A stretch of 50,937 nt of DNA from JAKEGK01 sp050116575 (GTDB lineage Bacteria; Pseudomonadota; Gammaproteobacteria; SZUA-152), in assembly GCA_050116575.1 (NCBI GenBank), contig JASFOJ010000015.1, positions 1-50,937 of the forward strand, given 5' to 3'. The first letter of the stretch is position 1. Each line of letters opens with the position of its first letter. Position numbers and translations under genes: made by a program. Of the stretch, positions 33,477-42,706 are shown piece after piece. The notes under the pieces are model-generated. The model ran no database searches, had not been told where the DNA came from, and worked only from the letters and a program-made list of their open reading frames with translations.

Positions 33477-34505
33477 CTATTGGTTGGCTGGTTTCGGATC
33501 TTGGAATTCAAACGCGTCGGAGTAATAGTGGTCCATGGGCATGCCACACTGGGCGAACACCTCCTGACCGGCGTAGACCATGGCCGGCGGCCCGCTGGCG
33601 TAGATCTCGTAGCCGGAAAGATCCGGAAAATCCGCGACAATGGCTTCATGGACCAGGCCCGTGCGAATGGCGGGGTCATCGCCGGGTTGGGGATCGGAAA
33701 GCACGGGAATATAGTGGATGTGGCTGAAGTCTTTTGCCCATACCTGCGCGTGTTCGTGCATGTAAAGATCCCGCTGTGCGCGGGCACCCCAATACAGGTA
33801 CATGGGCCGTGCCATATTGTGCATAATGGTGTATTCAATAATGCTTTTCACCGGCGCAAAGCCGGTACCGCCGGCCATAAATATGATCGGCAGGTCGGAA
33901 TCTTCGCGCAGGTAAAACTGGCCGCGCGGTCCTTCCACCCGCAAAATGGTTTTTTCCTGCAACTCATCAAATACATAACCGGTAAAGTCACCACCCTCGA
34001 TATGCCGGATATGCAGTTCCAGGATTTGCTTGCCGTAAGGCGCATTGGCCAGGGAAAAACTGCGGCGGCGCCCGTCAGGCAACAAAATATCAATATATTG
34101 CCCGGCATGAAACGCAAAGGTCTCCATCACCGGCACTTTCAATTCCAGCAGCATCACGTCGTGGCACAGTTGTTTTTTCGCGATGACGCGGCAGGGCAGT
34201 TTTTTCACCACGATTTCACCTTCCGCCGGCAACACGCTGGCCTCGACCACCAGGTCCGACCGTGGCTGCGCCTGGCACAATAACGTCGCGCCCCGCTGCT
34301 TTTCGTCCTCGGTCAGTGACAGTTCCTGTTCGGCAGGGTATTCAATATCACCTTCGACGAGCAGGCTTTTACAGGTACCGCACCGGCCGCTGCGGCAACC
34401 ATAGGGCAGATTGATGCCCTGGCGCAGCGCCGCCGTCAATACGGACTCGTTTTCCTCCACGGTAAATTCCGTGTTGTCGGGCTTTAAGGTGACGCGATAA
34501 CTCAT
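33477..34505 (-). CDS. 2Fe-2S ferredoxin/FAD/NAD(P)H reductase, AscD-like
   Basis: A 342-residue electron-transfer flavoprotein with three modules. An N-terminal plant-type ferredoxin domain has CRSGRCGTCKSLL plus TLLCQAQ, supplying the four cluster Cys near residues 36, 41, 44 and 77. An FAD domain has RRRSFSLANAP near residue 150. An NAD(P)H domain has MAGGTGFAPVKSIIEY near 215 and LYWGARAQRDLY near 240. This order matches CDP-6-deoxy-delta-3,4-glucoseen reductases (AscD/E3) and phenol hydroxylase reductase components. No deoxysugar gene or oxygenase component lies nearby, so its partner cannot be named; the name reflects similarity only. The start ATG has weak upstream signals, and the gene stands alone on its strand. 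Confidence 0.85.
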   Translation of the reverse strand: MSYRVTLKPDNTEFTVEENESVLTAALRQGINLPYGCRSGRCGTCKSLLVEGDIEYPAEQELSLTEDEKQRGATLLCQAQPRSDLVVEASVLPAEGEIVVKKLPCRVIAKKQLCHDVMLLELKVPVMETFAFHAGQYIDILLPDGRRRSFSLANAPYGKQILELHIRHIEGGDFTGYVFDELQEKTILRVEGPRGQFYLREDSDLPIIFMAGGTGFAPVKSIIEYTIMHNMARPMYLYWGARAQRDLYMHEHAQVWAKDFSHIHYIPVLSDPQPGDDPAIRTGLVHEAIVADFPDLSGYEIYASGPPAMVYAGQEVFAQCGMPMDHYYSDAFEFQDPKPANQ

Positions 34506-34831
34506 TTAATATGTTTTAGGTTTGGAATCGTAAGAAGCCTGTGGTTAGGATGGGCCGTTCGGCAAAACCTGAAGGCGGTTATTTACACTACACATAAACC
34601 GGTCATGGTCTGATCGTTGTTATCTGCCCTTTTCACGAAAAACGGTCTTTGTTTGTTTCAGTATTCATGGTCCTTTAAACTAATGCTTCGGCCCGTGGAC
34701 AGGATTTTTAAAGGGCTGATGTGTCATCCACTAATATTTATTAATTCTATCTATTGTATTTTAACTCTGACGTTTTCTGCGTGCTTTTGTTTTATCGTCA
34801 TTATGCGGGATAGCAACACCGGGAATAAACC
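34506..34831. other. AT-rich divergent spacer without a supported gene
   Basis: This spacer between the divergent reductase and SDR genes is richer in A and T than its surroundings, especially 34730-34800. A 77-codon open frame on the plus strand overlaps the SDR start, but it has no ribosome binding site or family resemblance, so I reject it. Promoters for both flanking genes are expected here. Confidence 0.4.
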
Positions 34832-35731
34832 ATGGAAAAAGTATGTATAAGCGGTTTTGGTGATATCGGCCAGCGAGTCGCCCGCCACTTGCGGCAACAG
34901 ACCCATGCATCGGACCACGGGCTGGACATTTACGGACTGACACGCCGCACCGAACTGCGTGACCGCCTGCAGGCAATGGGAATTATCCCCGTGATTGCCG
35001 ATCTTGATGATCCGGCGTCGTTGAATACATTACCTACCAGGGATTCCATCATGTTTCATTTGGCGCCGCCACCGGCCACCGGTCAACAGGATACCCGGTT
35101 TCGCAACCTGCTACAGGCGTGCGAGCACGACGGGATGCCGGCGAAAATTATCCTGTTGAGCACCACGGCGGTGTATGGCGATTGCCAGGGCCAATGGGTT
35201 GATGAAACCGCACCGGTCAAGCCACAAACCGATCGCGGCAAACGCAGGCTGGATGCCGAAACCGCCTTGCACCAGTGGGCAGCGCCACACAATGTTAACT
35301 ATGCCATCCTCAGGGTTTCCGGCATTTACGGAGCGGGCCGTTTACCGCTGGAGCGCCTGCGCCAGGGACTGCCCATATTACGGGAAGACCAGGCGCCGTT
35401 CAGCAACCGTATTCACCAGGATGATCTGGCCATGGTATGCGTAGCCGCCGCACAAAGAGCACCCAACGGCGCCATTTATAATGTGTGCGACGGCCAGCCC
35501 AGCACCATGTCCCACTACTTCAAGTTGGTGGCGCAGGCGGCGGGGTTACCCCTGCCACCGGAAGTGGACCGCGAACAGGCGCAACAGGTATTGAGCGCGG
35601 GCATGTTGTCTTATTTAAGTGAGTCGCGCCGGTTGCGCAATGACAAGATGCTGCGCGAATTAGAGGTAACGTTACAGTATCCGGACCTGGCCGCCGGCCT
35701 GGGGGCCATGGATTGGAGTTCCGCCGGCTAA
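34832..35731 (+). CDS. SDR-family NAD(P)-dependent sugar-epimerase-like protein
   Basis: A 299-residue extended short-chain dehydrogenase/reductase. The N-terminal cofactor motif reads ISGFGDIGQRVARHL, a GxGxxG variant near residue 7. A Ser-Thr-Thr-Ala-Val-Tyr-Gly segment sits near residue 110, and ILRVSGIYGAGRLPLERLR follows near 155. The usual Tyr-x-x-x-Lys pair is not well formed: after the Val-Tyr-Gly motif the chain reads TDRGKRRLDAE. The family resembles the YeeZ group of putative epimerases, for which the substrate is unknown. Its last four bases overlap coaBC on the other strand, a convergent arrangement. Confidence 0.82.
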   Translation: MEKVCISGFGDIGQRVARHLRQQTHASDHGLDIYGLTRRTELRDRLQAMGIIPVIADLDDPASLNTLPTRDSIMFHLAPPPATGQQDTRFRNLLQACEHDGMPAKIILLSTTAVYGDCQGQWVDETAPVKPQTDRGKRRLDAETALHQWAAPHNVNYAILRVSGIYGAGRLPLERLRQGLPILREDQAPFSNRIHQDDLAMVCVAAAQRAPNGAIYNVCDGQPSTMSHYFKLVAQAAGLPLPPEVDREQAQQVLSAGMLSYLSESRRLRNDKMLRELEVTLQYPDLAAGLGAMDWSSAG

Positions 35732-36930
35732 CGCGAAGCGTAGTAACGTTCGGCGATTTGCTGGATTAACTGGCGCGCCAGTTTGGCTTTGGACGTTTTT
35801 GGCAATGATTGTTCGCCGCCCTGCCAGTAAACCGTGACTTCATTGTCTTCACTGTCAAAGCCGATATCCTGGCGGCTGACGTCATTGGCCACCATCATGT
35901 TCAATGACTTCTGGTTCAGTTTCTGGATGGCGTATTGGTCAATGTCCCGGGTTTCCGCCGCAAAGCCCACGGTAAACAGCTGTGGATAACGCGATACCAC
36001 TTCGTGAAGAATGTCGGTGGTGCGCTCCAGTTGCAGCGTCAATGCCGGTTGGTCCTTTTTGATTTTATGTTCGGCGGATTGGGCCACACGATAATCAGAC
36101 ACGGCTGCAGCGGCGATAAAAATATCCGCCTCGCTAATTTCGTTCATGACCGCCTCAAGCATCTGTTGCGCGGTTTGCACATCGATGCGTTTAACTTTAT
36201 GCGGTGTCGGCAGTGACACCGGCCCGCTGATTAATAGACACCGCGCATCCGCTTCCGCCGCCGCCTGCGCCAACGCAAATCCCATGCGCCCGGAACTGCG
36301 GTTACTGAGATAGCGTACCGGATCAATGGGTTCCCGCGTCGGGCCCGCGGTCAACACCACTTTCAGGCCGGCCAGTGCGCCACTATGGAAAAAAGCGGCA
36401 ACGCGCTCGCCCAAATCCGGGGGCTCCAGCATTCTGCCGGGACCGGTTTCACCACAGGCCTGATCCCCTTCCGCGGGTCCAAGCACATGTATGCCCCGCT
36501 GTTTCAATAATTGAATGTTTTCCTGCGTGGCGGCGTCCTGCCACATTTGTTGGTTCATGGCGGGTGCTACTGCCAGCGGACTGGCAGTGGCCAGGCACAC
36601 GGCACTTAACAAATCATCGGCGCGGCCCTGCGCCAGCCGGGCAATGACATTGGCGCTTGCCGGGGCAACAATGACTGCGTCAGCCCAGCGCGCCAGCTCG
36701 ATATGGCCCATGGCGGCTTCCGCCTTTTCATCCAGCAAGTCGCGGTGAACCGGATTCCCGCTGAGCGCCTGAAAGGTCATGGGACTGACGAATTCCGTGG
36801 CGGCACGCGTCATGACCACGCTGACCTTTGCGCCGGCGTCGCGCAACAGCCGAACCAGTTCGCAGGCCTTATAAGCGGCAATACTACCAGTTATTCCGAG
36901 TAATATTTGTTTGTTGGCCAGTTGTTTCAT
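35728..36930 (-). CDS. coaBC: Bifunctional CoaBC (phosphopantothenoylcysteine synthetase/decarboxylase)
   Basis: The enzyme makes 4'-phosphopantothenoylcysteine and decarboxylates it in coenzyme A synthesis. The 400-residue protein has the flavoprotein CoaC half first (LLGITGSIAAYKACELVRLL, then APASANVIARLAQGRADDLL near residue 90 and PAMNQQMWQ near 122). The CoaB half follows (LTAGPTREPIDPVRYLSNRSSGRMGFALAQ near 193), and near 310 it has a KIKKDQPALTLQLERTTDIL segment. The length is normal for the fused enzyme. It is divergent from radC, as is common in gammaproteobacteria. Confidence 0.97.
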   Translation of the reverse strand: MKQLANKQILLGITGSIAAYKACELVRLLRDAGAKVSVVMTRAATEFVSPMTFQALSGNPVHRDLLDEKAEAAMGHIELARWADAVIVAPASANVIARLAQGRADDLLSAVCLATASPLAVAPAMNQQMWQDAATQENIQLLKQRGIHVLGPAEGDQACGETGPGRMLEPPDLGERVAAFFHSGALAGLKVVLTAGPTREPIDPVRYLSNRSSGRMGFALAQAAAEADARCLLISGPVSLPTPHKVKRIDVQTAQQMLEAVMNEISEADIFIAAAAVSDYRVAQSAEHKIKKDQPALTLQLERTTDILHEVVSRYPQLFTVGFAAETRDIDQYAIQKLNQKSLNMMVANDVSRQDIGFDSEDNEVTVYWQGGEQSLPKTSKAKLARQLIQQIAERYYASR

Positions 36931-37102
36931 TTTCTACAATGGTTACCCCGTTGACCCGGAACGCTTATGTACCGAGTTGAAGTGTCTATTTTAGACAATT
37001 TACGGCCAAAATATTAGGCGAATCTGGCGCAGATTGGATCAACGGCGTTCATAACAACAAAAATGACCGGTAACAACCGGTTAACCAACGGAGGGATATG
37101 CC

Positions 37103-37777
37103 ATGGGAATTGCCGACTGGCCCGCCCATGAACGGCCGCGGGAAAAAATGTTACTGCGCGGTGCCGCCGCGCTGTCGGACGCGGAGCTGCTGGCGATATT
37201 TTTGCGCACCGGCGTTAAGGGTAAAACCGCCGTCGACCTGGCGCGGGAATTGTTAATTCGCTTCGGCAGCCTGCGCGGCCTGCTGGATGCGGACCGCCGG
37301 CAGTTTTGTGATTCACCCGGGCTGGGGGAAGCGAAATACATTCAATTACAGGCAACGGTGGAAATGAGCCGCCGTTACCTAGCCGAACAAATGCAGCGCG
37401 GTGACGCCCTGCAAAATCCCGATGATACCCGGCAATATCTCATGGCGCGCATGCGCGATCATCACCAGGAAGTGTTTGCCTGTCTTTATCTGGACAACCG
37501 CCACCGCGTGATCAGTTTTGATGAAATGTTCCACGGTACCATTAACATGGCCAGCGTGCATCCCCGCGAAATCGTACGCCGCGCGTTGAAGCACAACGCC
37601 AGCGCAGTGATTTTCACCCACAATCACCCTTCCGGCGTCGCTGAACCCAGCCACGCCGACCGTGACCTGACAACACAATTGCAAAAAGCCCTGGCGCTGG
37701 TGGAAGTGCGGGTACTGGATCACGTGGTGGTGGGTGACGGGACGTCGGTGTCCTTTGCCGAACGGGGTTACCTGTAA
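37103..37777 (+). CDS. radC: RadC family JAMM/MPN protein
   Basis: A 224-residue protein with an N-terminal helix-hairpin-helix region (REKMLLRGAAALSDAELLAIFLRTG and GSLRGLLDADRRQF) and a C-terminal MPN domain. The domain carries the JAMM metal ligands in FTHNHPSGVAEPSHADRDLT near residue 173 (His-x-His then Asp). ATG 37103 follows GGAGGG at 7 bases. RadC was once linked to DNA repair in E. coli, but that assignment was withdrawn, and its activity remains unclear. It is divergent from coaBC. The rpmB-rpmG ribosomal genes that often follow in related genomes are not here. Confidence 0.95.
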   Translation: MGIADWPAHERPREKMLLRGAAALSDAELLAIFLRTGVKGKTAVDLARELLIRFGSLRGLLDADRRQFCDSPGLGEAKYIQLQATVEMSRRYLAEQMQRGDALQNPDDTRQYLMARMRDHHQEVFACLYLDNRHRVISFDEMFHGTINMASVHPREIVRRALKHNASAVIFTHNHPSGVAEPSHADRDLTTQLQKALALVEVRVLDHVVVGDGTSVSFAERGYL

Positions 37778-37996
37778 TTCGCTACGAAGCGCTGGTTTCG
37801 TTAACTGGCTTGGGGAAGAGTTCTTTACCTTTACAATATTGATCAATTTTCCGAGTCGAAACCATTAACACATTTCGTTTTACTGTTGAGTGGTGTTCTT
37901 CTAAAAAAGCTGAGTGCCCGCGCTGCCATTAATAAAGTGTCGGGCAGCATATTGACCTACATACTCTCATACTCTGTGAATCAGGAGACCCCGAAC

Positions 37997-38260
37997 ATGA
38001 AATTGTTTAATTTCGCTTTATTGGCATCAATACTGGCTGGCTTTTTAATCACGCCGATGGCGATGGCCGAAGCCAGTTCACCCGCAGAAATTATGGCGGC
38101 GTGTAAAAAAGAAGCCAAGGACAATGAAATTGCCGATGAAGATCTGCAAAACTATGTGCGCGGATGCATGGAAGACAGTGGCATTGATGCCGCCGACGTC
38201 GATAATTTACTGCAACAAACCACGCCTGCCCCGGCAGCGGATGAGGGCGAACGCAGCTAA
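37997..38260 (+). CDS. Small periplasmic protein with a Cys pair (PsiF-like)
   Basis: An 87-residue protein starting MKLFNFALLASILAGFLITP, with a clear signal peptide cut after AMA near residue 24. GGAGA lies 10 bases before the ATG. The mature 63 residues are acidic and hold two cysteines about 21 apart in AACKKEAKDN and YVRGCMEDSG, then a Pro/Ala-rich tail. The Cys spacing with EAK and YV-x-x-C text recalls the PsiF repeat, but only one unit is present and the match is weak. A disulfide in the periplasm is likely. Function unknown. Confidence 0.65.
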   Translation: MKLFNFALLASILAGFLITPMAMAEASSPAEIMAACKKEAKDNEIADEDLQNYVRGCMEDSGIDAADVDNLLQQTTPAPAADEGERS

Positions 38261-38283
38261 TATCGCCGCAACTGTCAATCCCC

Positions 38284-38311
38284 GAGGCGCTCCCCAACGC
38301 CTCAGGGAGCG
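38284..38311. other. Two overlapping, mutually exclusive hairpins
   Basis: GAGGCG (38284-38289) pairs with CGCCTC (38298-38303), while CGCTCCC (38288-38294) pairs with GGGAGCG (38305-38311). The two stems share bases and cannot form together. They lie between the convergent small periplasmic gene and the LysR gene. There is no T run, so this is not a standard intrinsic terminator. Confidence 0.45.
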
Positions 38312-38342
38312 ACCACCCACATTCCACCGGGACCGATCGAGT

Positions 38343-39185
38343 CTAGGTTCTCAATAACGGCGCAATCGCGTGCTCAATAATTTCACGCCGATCCGTTTGG
38401 GGTGGGTAAGCCGCATAAACCTTGCGTTTTATGGTGGGCGCATCTTCCACGACGTGCAGGGTCCCTTTTTCCAGATCTTCGGCGACCATGGATTCCGCCA
38501 GGTAGGCACTGCCGCCACGTTCGAGGATATATTGGTGCGCCAGCCGTCCCAGTTGTACATGTACCCGTGGTGGCGCCATGTCCTGAAAATGTTGCGCATG
38601 GGACAGTGAAAATGAAGTACCCCAGTCAACCAGCACGTAATCCCGATTAACTATTTCCTTCGCGCCGAGCCCCGGCGTTGTGGTTACCAGGATCAGCACT
38701 ATATTAGCCACTTCTTCAACGACCAGTTCAGTCATCTGCAGCGACTCGAATAAAAATGCCAGGTCCAGCGTGTTGTCCAGCATACGCCGCACCAGGACTT
38801 CCGCGCTATTCACTTCCGCGTGAACCGCGATGTTGGGATTACCGGCAATCAGGTTATTGAGCCAGGACTGTAACAGGATATCCCACAGGCTGGGGACACC
38901 ACCGACCGCCAGCGGAATGTGATCACGGTCGATGACGGATATATCCTGCTGGGCGCGACTCCAGGTGGTTAAAATGGTTTCGGCGTACTTGAGCAGTTTT
39001 TTACCGGCGGGGGTCAGTTCGATGTTGTTACGCGTTCGGGTAAACAACTGCACGCCCACGGTTTGTTCCAGCAGCCGGATCCGGGCGCTGACCGCGGATT
39101 GCGTTAAAAACAGGTTATCCGCTGCCTGACCGAAATGCCGGGTACGGTGTACTTCGAGAAACGTTTTTAATAATCCAATGTCCAT
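38343..39185 (-). CDS. LysR-family regulator, HdfR-like
   Basis: A 280-residue regulator with the LysR winged helix at the N-terminus (MDIGLLKTFLEVHRTRHFGQ, then LFLTQSAVSARIRLLEQTVG near residue 27 and FTRTRNNIELTPAGKKLL near 48). A ligand-binding domain follows (PLAVGGVPSLWDILLQSWL near 92). The start and the first 60 residues closely resemble HdfR, known in E. coli as a regulator of flagellar master genes. No flagellar gene is in the window, so its targets are unknown. LysR proteins usually control a divergent neighbour, which here would be the propeller-caspase gene 410 bases away, but I see no proof of this. Confidence 0.88.
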   Translation of the reverse strand: MDIGLLKTFLEVHRTRHFGQAADNLFLTQSAVSARIRLLEQTVGVQLFTRTRNNIELTPAGKKLLKYAETILTTWSRAQQDISVIDRDHIPLAVGGVPSLWDILLQSWLNNLIAGNPNIAVHAEVNSAEVLVRRMLDNTLDLAFLFESLQMTELVVEEVANIVLILVTTTPGLGAKEIVNRDYVLVDWGTSFSLSHAQHFQDMAPPRVHVQLGRLAHQYILERGGSAYLAESMVAEDLEKGTLHVVEDAPTIKRKVYAAYPPQTDRREIIEHAIAPLLRT

Positions 39186-39595
39186 CCTTGCCTATTCCCC
39201 CTAACTGAGGAATTGACTATATACATCGAAGCCGCGGTATTTACTATCTATTTGTATGCCTCTAATTTTTTGTTAGTAAAATCAACAAGAAAATCTTGAT
39301 AACATTGCTCGTGGTTTGTGCAATAAACGGGTCGGTGCAACGGGGCGCAACACCTCGGCGACTGGTGCTGCGGCCTTGCCGTTGGCGAAAAAAGCTGTCC
39401 GGCCCCATCCAGGCAGTTAATGCATGGCATGGGGCGCCGCGATTATCACAAAGATAGGTTCCATATTTGCATAGCACTGCATTGGTTCATAACCATCGAA
39501 CCCATATAAATATTGCAGTAAACGTGATAATAGCGGTCACTCATGAATTAACGGCGGTCAATCAGCGTTTTGTTGACTTAATTTGGAGAATCCCA
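39186..39595. other. Spacer between LysR and propeller-caspase genes
   Basis: A 410-base divergent spacer. An in-frame upstream extension of the caspase gene to 39467 exists but lacks a ribosome binding site and would bury the lipoprotein signal. Minus-strand frames at 39248-39477 show no family pattern. I expect promoters for both flanking genes here but could not pick them out. Confidence 0.4.
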
Positions 39596-42574
39596 ATGAA
39601 GTATCCAATAAAAAATACAATCGTTATTTTAGTGTTGATAGTTCTAACGGCATGTGCATCGAACGGAGGTTTTTATCCGGGCGGTGGCCGGGGCGCGCAG
39701 CAGCGTGCGATGATGGAACTGGATTTCCTTGAAGACACTACCGTCAACGAAACAGAACCGCCAAAAAACGCCCTATTGAAACTGGAGGCCAAGGCCCATC
39801 TTTCCCAGGTACGCAGGATCTGCAAGGACAATAATAATCAATACCTGTTAACCGCGGGCAGGGACAAAACACTGAGGTTATGGGATAGAAATAACGGGGA
39901 GCTGTTGAACATCTACCGGGTGCCGGCCGGCCGTGGAAAAGACGGGCAAATGTTTGCGTGCGCCATTTCACCGGACGGCAACACCATTTACGGGGCCGGC
40001 TGGACAGGTTGGGACTGGAACAAATCCGCGTCCATCTATGTGTTTGACCGGGTGTCAGGCGCGATGAAAACCCGTGTAAAGGGAATTGACCAGGTAATCA
40101 TTGACCTGGATATATCCAAAGACGGACGCTATCTGGCGGCTGGACTGGCCAACAGCGGCGGTATCCGCGTCTGGTCTATTGCGGACAACTACCGCCTTGT
40201 CGCGGAGGACAAAAAGTATAACGACAAAGTGTCTTCAGTAACGTTCGACCACAAAGGCAGAATCGCGGCCACATCGTTTGATGGTTTTTTACGTTTGTAT
40301 GATGCGCAATTTACATTGATCCAGAAAAAGGAATACCAGGACGGTACCCGACTGCGGCACGCGGATTTCTCACCCGACGATTCCAAGATCGCGCTGGTTT
40401 TCTTTGACAGCATGAGTGTCACTATTGTTGACGGCACCAACCTAAAGCCGCTGTATCATGCCGATACATCCAACCTGGAACAATGGTTTTTTAACAGCGT
40501 TGTCTGGTCGCTGGACGGGCAGTATTTGTACAGTGGCGGTGCCGCTCGCAACGGCAACAAAAAGCGCGTGATCCGCCGCTGGGATCAACAGGGCAAAGGC
40601 CCCTATCGAGATTTTCAAACCACCGCGCTGCCGGTGATGTCCATAGTTGCCCTTGACCATGATGAGATCGCTTATGTTTCCATGGATCCGATTATTCAGG
40701 TACTGAATAAATTTGGTAAACCTGAATTTACCATCGGCGGTGATAAGGCTGATTACCGGGGCTTGCCCAATCTAAGGGTTTCCAATGACGGCAAAAAAGT
40801 GCAGTTCGGTTATCGTTTTTTTCACGAACCGGCAAATATCCGCTTTGATTTAACCCAGGGTAAAGTGCTTTTCAACCAGGGTACCTCGGGCATGTCACTG
40901 GCGACCCGCAGAACACCGGACATTAAAGTGAAGCGCTGGAAGCGCATGTTCAATCCTATCTATCGTAACAGTCCACTGGTTAGCAATCCTTACGATCGAT
41001 CGCGGGCCGTTGCCATTAAGCCTGATGAGTCTGGTTTCGTGCTGGCGCTGACCCATACGGTGCGTATGTTTGACAGTGACGGCAACCAGCTATGGCGAGT
41101 TAATAACCCCGCAGTGGCTTGGAACGCCAATATAAGCGGCAATGGCGAAGTTGTAGTCATTCCCTATGCCGACGGAACAATCCGCTGGTACCGCGTGGAT
41201 GACGGTAAAGAACTGCTGACATTCTTTCCGTTTAACCATGCCAAGGAGTGGATCGCGTGGACTCCCCACGGCTTTTTCGACGCATCACCGGGGGCTGCCA
41301 AGCATATCGGGTTTTTACTCAACCACGGCCAGGACAAGGCGCCATCGTATATAAACATCGATCAACTTTACGATTATTTTTACCGGCCTGACCTGGTGGC
41401 CAAGGCACTGGACAAAGGGGCGCAACAGGAGCTGGACACGGCGATGGCTAACGTGGATATCGACAAGATATTGTACGGTGGATTACCGCCGCAAATCACG
41501 TTGCTGGGCGTGCGGGATGACAAAGTCACTAAAGACGGCGAATTGCCCCTCAAGGTCTGTATTAAAAACCAGGGCGGCGGCGTCGGCAAAGTGATTTACC
41601 GGGTTAATAATCTGACCCTGGGTGTCGAGGATATTTCAAGCCGGGCGCTGGTGCGTAACGAAAAAGCACTGGAAGCCAAGTGCGACCAGGTGTTAAACAA
41701 CACGCTGGCGCTGGAACCGGGGGTTAATAAAATCAGTATATCGGCTTTCAATAAAGACAATACGATCGAGTCCAGACACGCCCTGGCGAGTGTTACCTTC
41801 AATGGCAAGCCCACCGGCAAACCGAATTTGCATGTGATTGCGGTGGGTATCAATGACTACCGGGATTCGGCATTGCATTTGAAGTACTCGGTGCCGGACG
41901 CCAATGCGTTTGTCGGCGCCATCGAAAAAAGCGCCAAAGGATTGTTCAAAAATATTGTTGTCCATAAAGTGTTGAATGGCGATGCCACCATTAAATCGCT
42001 GGCCAATGTTTTCAAACAGGTTGCCGGCAGCGTCAAAGGCGACGACGTATTTGTGTTTTATGTCGCCGCGCATGGCATAACGTTGAACGGCCGTTATTAC
42101 ATTGTTCCCCAGGACCTGGTTTTCCAGAATGAAAACAGCGTTATCCAGCACGGATTAAACCAGGATCTGTTGCAAAAATGGCTGGCCAGTGTTCCCGCCA
42201 AAAAAAGCGTGGTGTTTCTGGATACCTGTAACAGCGGTGCGTTTACCACCGTGGCTTCACGGGGCCTGGCGGAAAAAACCGCGATTAACAAGCTTATGCG
42301 GGCAACCGGCAGGGTAACCATCGCTGCATCGGCGGGCAACCAGGAAGCGCTGGAAGGGTACCAGGGGCACGGCGTGTTTACCTACGTGCTGCTACAGGCG
42401 TTTTCAGGTGTCGCTGATAGCAAGGGCAACGGCGATGGCCAGATTACCGTGAATGAACTGGCGGAGTTCGTGGGCGACCAGGTCCCCATGATAACCAAGC
42501 AGAAATGGGGCAAAGAGCAGTTTCCCATGCAGTCGTTACAGGGCCGGTCGTTTCCCATTGGATTTGCGAAATAG
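39596..42574 (+). CDS. Lipoprotein with beta-propeller and caspase-like peptidase domain
   Basis: A 992-residue protein starting MKYPIKNTIVILVLIVLTAC at ATG 39596, with TTTGGAGA upstream. The lipobox Leu-Thr-Ala-Cys ends at Cys20, and residue 21 is Ala, which predicts outer-membrane anchoring. WD40-like repeats fill about residues 60-600 (QYLLTAGRDKTLRLWDRNNG, GRYLAAGLANSGGIRVWSI, GRIAATSFDGFLRLYDAQ). A small beta domain comes next. A C14/caspase-fold domain follows from about residue 740 (LHVIAVGINDYRDSALHLKY), with catalytic His826 in AAHGITLNGRYY and Cys878 in LDTCNSGAF. Both dyad residues are present. It converges on the PP2C and kinase genes. The substrate and trigger are unknown. Confidence 0.9.
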   Translation: MKYPIKNTIVILVLIVLTACASNGGFYPGGGRGAQQRAMMELDFLEDTTVNETEPPKNALLKLEAKAHLSQVRRICKDNNNQYLLTAGRDKTLRLWDRNNGELLNIYRVPAGRGKDGQMFACAISPDGNTIYGAGWTGWDWNKSASIYVFDRVSGAMKTRVKGIDQVIIDLDISKDGRYLAAGLANSGGIRVWSIADNYRLVAEDKKYNDKVSSVTFDHKGRIAATSFDGFLRLYDAQFTLIQKKEYQDGTRLRHADFSPDDSKIALVFFDSMSVTIVDGTNLKPLYHADTSNLEQWFFNSVVWSLDGQYLYSGGAARNGNKKRVIRRWDQQGKGPYRDFQTTALPVMSIVALDHDEIAYVSMDPIIQVLNKFGKPEFTIGGDKADYRGLPNLRVSNDGKKVQFGYRFFHEPANIRFDLTQGKVLFNQGTSGMSLATRRTPDIKVKRWKRMFNPIYRNSPLVSNPYDRSRAVAIKPDESGFVLALTHTVRMFDSDGNQLWRVNNPAVAWNANISGNGEVVVIPYADGTIRWYRVDDGKELLTFFPFNHAKEWIAWTPHGFFDASPGAAKHIGFLLNHGQDKAPSYINIDQLYDYFYRPDLVAKALDKGAQQELDTAMANVDIDKILYGGLPPQITLLGVRDDKVTKDGELPLKVCIKNQGGGVGKVIYRVNNLTLGVEDISSRALVRNEKALEAKCDQVLNNTLALEPGVNKISISAFNKDNTIESRHALASVTFNGKPTGKPNLHVIAVGINDYRDSALHLKYSVPDANAFVGAIEKSAKGLFKNIVVHKVLNGDATIKSLANVFKQVAGSVKGDDVFVFYVAAHGITLNGRYYIVPQDLVFQNENSVIQHGLNQDLLQKWLASVPAKKSVVFLDTCNSGAFTTVASRGLAEKTAINKLMRATGRVTIAASAGNQEALEGYQGHGVFTYVLLQAFSGVADSKGNGDGQITVNELAEFVGDQVPMITKQKWGKEQFPMQSLQGRSFPIGFAK

Positions 42575-42706
42575 AGAATTAGATATGCCGCTTTTTTTGC
42601 ACTAATCAGTGACAAAATCGGGGCATCGACATCAGATAACGCGACCGCGTTAACATTGAAAGCCGTCGCGGAAGATGAACAGAAAAAATGAGGAGATTAC
42701 AACGAG

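Noticed and set aside
34617..34850. 77-codon open frame before the SDR gene
   Set aside because: Low-complexity hydrophobic text in an AT-rich spacer, no ribosome binding site, and it overlaps the SDR start.
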